This document shows positions 13,369 to 16,455 of a stretch of DNA of 16,455 nucleotides, piece after piece. A program made the position numbers and the translations under genes. Below the pieces are notes generated by a model that was given only the letters and a program-made list of their open reading frames with translations, searched no databases and had not been told where the DNA came from. The stretch's first letter is position 1. The number at the start of each line of letters is the position of its first letter. The DNA comes from Clostridia bacterium (GTDB taxonomy: Bacteria; Bacillota; Clostridia; Christensenellales; UBA1242), in NCBI GenBank assembly GCA_900768545.1, contig CAAGDD010000001.1:1-16455 (forward strand). Direction: 5' to 3'.

Positions 13369-14330
13369 ATTTTTCTGCCTTCAAGCAGATACAAAATCAA
13401 GATTAAAATTCCAAAAACGCTGCAAATTGGATACAAAAACGACACAATTTGCGAAAATCCAAGTCCGCTAATCAAAAATGGAATAAAAACCGCAAACAAA
13501 AGCGAAAGATTTTGATGTTTAATCATCTTATCAAACGAATTTTTGAGTGTAAAGACCAAAGAAATAAGCGTGGTGAAACAGCCAACCAAAATAACGCAAA
13601 AATCGAGTGCAAACAAGGTTTTATTTTCATAAACAAGCGTCAAAAACGGCATATCGCTATAAAAACTAGCCGCGTTTTTCAACAAAACAAAATTGCCAAA
13701 CATCAAAAAGACAAAAATCAACAAACAAGAAAACAAACTCGCAAAAAAGGTTTGTTTTTTTGTCATTCCGTCACCCACTTTTGACACAACCACGCCGCTG
13801 ATAGAAGTGTTGAGCGCCACATACAAAAGTGCATATAACCCGCCCGCAAACGAGTTTGAAATTGGATAACTGTCGCTTCTTGAAAAACTTGCATAGACCA
13901 AAACAACCAAAAATATAAGCGACGCGATCGGCATCAAAATTATGTTTGCTTTCTCAAGCCCACTCACCCCATTTTTAACAACAAAGATTGTCCCGACAAG
14001 CAAAATGGCGACCAAAATGGCGTAAAAAACCTGCGAAAAGTGTGCAAAAAGACTTTCTATTCCCGCAAACATCGACGAACAAAACACAATCGTTATAATC
14101 GTCGAAATAATGTTTATTAGTCGATTGTTTTCAAATTTTTCAACAATATTTTTGCCAAATCTCAAGAAAAAATAAAACAAAATAAAAAACAAAACGCACG
14201 CCAAAGTGATATAAAGATACGACAAGTTTCCAAAGCGGCTAAAATAGATCATAATCTCCTTTCCGCTTGAAAAACCTGATCCGACAACTGTTCCAAATAT
14301 CAAAAAAGCGACCGAAAAAACCTTAAACAT
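13356..14330 (-). CDS. YkvI-family multi-pass membrane protein
   Basis: Integral membrane protein of 324 aa with about ten hydrophobic segments, resembling the Bacillus YkvI family, which is distantly related to amino acid/sodium symporters and of unknown substrate. The N-terminal signature GTVVGSGFSSGKEI (about 13-26) matches the GxGFASGxE motif of the family, where the broken first helix would bind substrate. Other recognisable parts are NTSISGVVVSKVGD near 173-186 and a final helix ending in LLEGRKIYRL. No Shine-Dalgarno is seen before the ATG, and TATTAT lies only 5 nt upstream, so the mRNA may be leaderless. Convergent with the permease gene (13-bp tail overlap, no terminator between). 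Confidence 0.82.
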   Translation of the reverse strand: MFKVFSVAFLIFGTVVGSGFSSGKEIMIYFSRFGNLSYLYITLACVLFFILFYFFLRFGKNIVEKFENNRLINIISTIITIVFCSSMFAGIESLFAHFSQVFYAILVAILLVGTIFVVKNGVSGLEKANIILMPIASLIFLVVLVYASFSRSDSYPISNSFAGGLYALLYVALNTSISGVVVSKVGDGMTKKQTFFASLFSCLLIFVFLMFGNFVLLKNAASFYSDMPFLTLVYENKTLFALDFCVILVGCFTTLISLVFTLKNSFDKMIKHQNLSLLFAVFIPFLISGLGFSQIVSFLYPICSVFGILILILYLLEGRKIYRL

Positions 14331-14346
14331 ACAATATAATATTCAA

Positions 14347-14376
14347 TTTGTTTTGCGATAAATGCATTAAAACAAA
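14347..14376. promoter_or_regulatory. Dyad in the divergent control region between YkvI-like and secreted-protein genes
   Basis: TTTGTTTT (14347-14354) and AAAACAAA (14369-14376) form an 8-bp inverted repeat with a 14-bp centre that contains an ATGCAT palindrome. It occupies the middle of the 67-bp divergent gap and could be a shared operator; being A/T-rich, it may also be chance. Confidence 0.3.
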
Positions 14377-14397
14377 AATCAAACTCAAAATAATGTT

Positions 14398-14967
14398 ATG
14401 CAAAGAAAAGTTTTGATGTTGTCTGTGTTTTTGTTTGGTGCGCTGGTGTTTTCGGCAATTTTTCCATATCCAATTTTTTCAAATTATACAAACGTAACTT
14501 CAAAGGATATGCACATCATCAATTCTTATCAAGAAACCGAACTTAAAAATCAATCACAAAATCAAACCACACTTTTAAATTTGAATTTTGAGCAAATAAA
14601 TAGCCTTTTGCCGATTGACTCAACCTTTCAAATTTACGACTTTGAAGAAGACGATTTTTATAATGCAAAGCGTATCGGCGGAAATGGTCATTTTGATATA
14701 ATTTTTGTTGACTTGTCAACCAACATTTTGCAAAATTTCGACAAAAATTACAAGCCTGTCCTTGTAAAATTCAATGATTTTTGTTTTGCTCCCGCCAGCC
14801 TAAACACTTATGCTCACGGATTTAGCGATAGCGGTTCACAAAATCTCGGGCATTTTTGTTTGCACTTTAAAAACTCCACTCTTGACAACTCAAATCAACA
14901 AGACTCATATCATCAAAAAACAATCAAAAAAGCCCAAAAACTATACAAAAACTTCGCTAGACAATAA
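14398..14967 (+). CDS. Secreted protein with an HG...GHFCLHF domain (189 aa)
   Basis: Residues 1-28 (MQRKVLMLSVFLFGALVFSA...) form a signal peptide or membrane anchor. The C-terminal two-thirds resembles a domain common in secreted Firmicutes proteins, often fused to SH3, copper-amine-oxidase-like or peptidoglycan-binding modules, whose function is unknown. Matching features in order: a Gly-Gly-x-Gly-His-x-Asp segment (GGNGHFDI near 93-100), an AHGF segment in place of the usual HGMPHG, GHFCLHFKNS near 151-160, and a conserved DSYHQKTIKKAQK near 172-184. The conserved His and Cys suggest an enzyme or metal site at the cell surface. No Shine-Dalgarno precedes the ATG; the start is supported by the basic n-region of the signal peptide. 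The gene is divergent from the YkvI-like gene and is followed at once by a terminator. Confidence 0.7.
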   Translation: MQRKVLMLSVFLFGALVFSAIFPYPIFSNYTNVTSKDMHIINSYQETELKNQSQNQTTLLNLNFEQINSLLPIDSTFQIYDFEEDDFYNAKRIGGNGHFDIIFVDLSTNILQNFDKNYKPVLVKFNDFCFAPASLNTYAHGFSDSGSQNLGHFCLHFKNSTLDNSNQQDSYHQKTIKKAQKLYKNFARQ

Positions 14968-14996
14968 AAAAAGCATATCAAATCGATATGCTTTTT
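14968..14996 (+). terminator. Rho-independent terminator (bidirectional)
   Basis: A 12-bp stem, 14968-14979 with 14985-14996 (core GCATATC/GATATGC), has a 5-nt loop and a T-rich run on the plus strand. It begins directly after the stop codon of the secreted-protein gene. The A run on its left also allows use from the minus strand by the large surface-protein gene. Confidence 0.9.
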
Positions 14997-15105
14997 GTTT
15001 TTTTGTAGTTTTTGGTTATTTAAACACACACAGTTTGTGTCTTTATTGTAATAGCCACACGATAAGTTTGAATATTTAAAATTTTACAAATTCATTTATC
15101 AAATT
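14997..15105. other. Short AT-rich gap between convergent genes
   Basis: No gene. It holds the T-tract of the terminator and a weak ACACA/TGTGT dyad near 15022-15038 that could assist termination of the minus-strand gene. Confidence 0.4.
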
Positions 15106-16455
15106 TTAATATCTCGAGCCTTCACTGAAATTCATTGCAAGGCGCATTCCCATAAATTGGTTTGAATAATAGTCGTGCACGCGCCCGTCAACGCCTATGC
15201 CGGTCATATTGTAATATTTCTTTCCAACATCTCTTGTAAAATAATTGCAATATTGGTCAGCGTTGCAGCCCAGCAAAAACGCCACATAGTCGGTAGGTTT
15301 TGCTCTCAAATCCGAAAAGTTTGTTTGCAACTCTTCAACGCTAGCCACACGAAGTCTGTAATGTGTTGAGACTTTTTCGCTATCACTCCCAACATTTGGA
15401 TCATTAAACTTTGTATAATATTCATCAACCGTTATCAAATAATTAAATGACTTTTCCAAAAGTGTTTTACTCATTGAATAAGTAATGTTATCATCGGTCG
15501 TCACAAATGGCACAGCACTTCTAGAAATGTATGACTTGCCATCACCCATATCAAATTGATTTGCTGTCATTTGACTTGCAAAAACAATTTTATCACTTAC
15601 ATACATAAAACTTTTGTTGAAACTTCCATAATCTTTCCAATATGCATTACAGAATGACAAATCATCTTTTTCAACGCCATAACGACTTACTCTCCAACGG
15701 ATTGGTTCATATTTAAACCAATAAGTTTGGTCTTTTTCAAAATTGTAAACTTCGGTCAAAGTCACATTATAAGCTTTTGCGCTTGTTGCTCCCGAAACAA
15801 AGTTTTCATTGTATGACAATCTGTAAGTATGCCCGTTTTCGAGCATATCCGTAATAAACAAAGTAGAGTCATTTGTTGTGCCGTTGTATTTAAATCTCAC
15901 CCATTGCAAATTGGCTGTTTTTGTAAATTCGTAACACTTTCTTGTGCCATCATTTAACACCAATTTTGCAGACGGATAATTGCTTCCGTCATACATTTGA
16001 ATATAACTATCTAAATAAGTATTTCCACTAACAACTGGCGCTTCAACTGTGCAAGACAAGCCGTTTGAAGCAATAGTCACATTTGCATTTGATGTGCTAT
16101 GTTTGTTTGTGAATTTTAATATTTTGCTTGTCATTGTGTAAGTTTTGTTTGCAGTCAGCCAGCTGTAAGTTTCGCCGTTGTAATTATACAGTCCAACCTT
16201 TTGTTCGGCTTGATTTTTGTAATACACAACACTATCTGTGCTGCCTGTAGTCTTGTCAATGTTGTTGTTGAGTGTTGTGTTTAACGTGTCCCCGACATAA
16301 CTTTGAAGCGTCATTCCGTCTTCAAAATACCAATATTTTTCTTCTTCGTCATATTTGAGCTGATTTGAAGAAACTTTCTTAAACCACAAATAAATCGTAG
16401 TGTCAGCCGAAATTGTCCAACTCTTTGCCGTTTCTGGCGCGGCTGTCACTGTTGG
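15106..16455 (-). CDS. C-terminal part of a large secreted or surface protein with DUF6273-like domain (partial)
   Basis: The frame is open to the window edge, so the N-terminus is missing; the GTG at 16449 is an internal valine codon. The visible 449 residues have few charged clusters and are rich in Thr, Asn, Ser and Tyr, typical of exported clostridial proteins. Residues near the start (SADTTIYLWFKKV, YWYFEDGMTLQSYVGDTL) read like the end of a Listeria-Bacteroides-type or other beta-repeat module. From about residue 250 the EPIRWRVSRYG segment, the YVSDKIVFASQM strand and the final GMRLAMNFSEGSRY fit a DUF6273 / formylglycine-enzyme-like C-lectin-type fold, which forms ligand-binding or decorating domains. 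The terminator at 14968-14996 may serve this gene too. No LPXTG or other sorting signal is seen at the C-terminus. Confidence 0.7.
   Translation of the reverse strand, partial: PTVTAAPETAKSWTISADTTIYLWFKKVSSNQLKYDEEEKYWYFEDGMTLQSYVGDTLNTTLNNNIDKTTGSTDSVVYYKNQAEQKVGLYNYNGETYSWLTANKTYTMTSKILKFTNKHSTSNANVTIASNGLSCTVEAPVVSGNTYLDSYIQMYDGSNYPSAKLVLNDGTRKCYEFTKTANLQWVRFKYNGTTNDSTLFITDMLENGHTYRLSYNENFVSGATSAKAYNVTLTEVYNFEKDQTYWFKYEPIRWRVSRYGVEKDDLSFCNAYWKDYGSFNKSFMYVSDKIVFASQMTANQFDMGDGKSYISRSAVPFVTTDDNITYSMSKTLLEKSFNYLITVDEYYTKFNDPNVGSDSEKVSTHYRLRVASVEELQTNFSDLRAKPTDYVAFLLGCNADQYCNYFTRDVGKKYYNMTGIGVDGRVHDYYSNQFMGMRLAMNFSEGSRY

Noticed and set aside
16447..16449. GTG as start of the right-edge gene
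   Set aside because: The frame stays open to the window edge and lacks a signal peptide or ribosome binding site here, so this GTG is an internal codon.

Overview
This AT-rich window looks chromosomal and comes from a Bacillota (Firmicutes) bacterium, most likely an uncultured gut-type Clostridia lineage. The evidence is the polA/ruvX/DUF1292 neighbourhood typical of Firmicutes, strong AGGAGG-type ribosome binding sites, short rho-independent terminators, the standard genetic code (TGA is used as a stop, for instance in ATGA overlaps), and a clostridial-style DUF6273 surface protein. The genus cannot be named from the sequence.

Layout, left to right. (1) 1-497: an 11-bp tandem repeat running off the left edge, a terminator, a 43-residue Lys/Thr/Cys peptide gene on the minus strand with its own promoter, and the terminator of the next operon. 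(2) 509-4276, minus strand: a housekeeping operon of small membrane protein, polA, ruvX and DUF1292 protein. It has a clear promoter at 4248-4276 and a terminator at 475-497. (3) 4311-11740, minus strand: an intact, tightly packed phage-derived cassette. In transcription order it encodes a 92-aa protein resembling the tail of terminase small subunits, a Cys-rich probable zinc protein, a P22-type portal, a scaffold, the major coat protein, a 105-aa conserved phage protein, a possible head-tail connector, a large beta-rich possible tail-plug protein, a 32-aa peptide, a BhlA/UviB-type holin and a phi-LC3-type holin. One promoter with two dyad symmetries lies at its head and one strong terminator at its end. 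(4) 11759-13368, plus strand: ATPase and permease of a NitT/TauT-type ABC importer without a substrate-binding protein. (5) 13356-14330, minus strand: a YkvI-family multi-pass membrane protein. (6) 14398-14996, plus strand: a secreted HG/GHFCLHF-domain protein and its terminator. (7) 15106-16455, minus strand: the C-terminal part of a large secreted or surface protein, cut by the window edge.

The most interesting element is the phage cassette. It has what is needed to build a DNA-filled head (portal, scaffold, coat, connector, plug) plus two holins. It has no large terminase, integrase, repressor, replication gene, endolysin, tail fibre or tailspike in the window. Every reading frame in it is intact, and it sits neatly between two host transcription units. 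That fits a domesticated, possibly gene-transfer-agent-like particle locus whose packaging motor, lysin and regulator are elsewhere. It also fits a reduced prophage or satellite. The sequence alone cannot decide between these.
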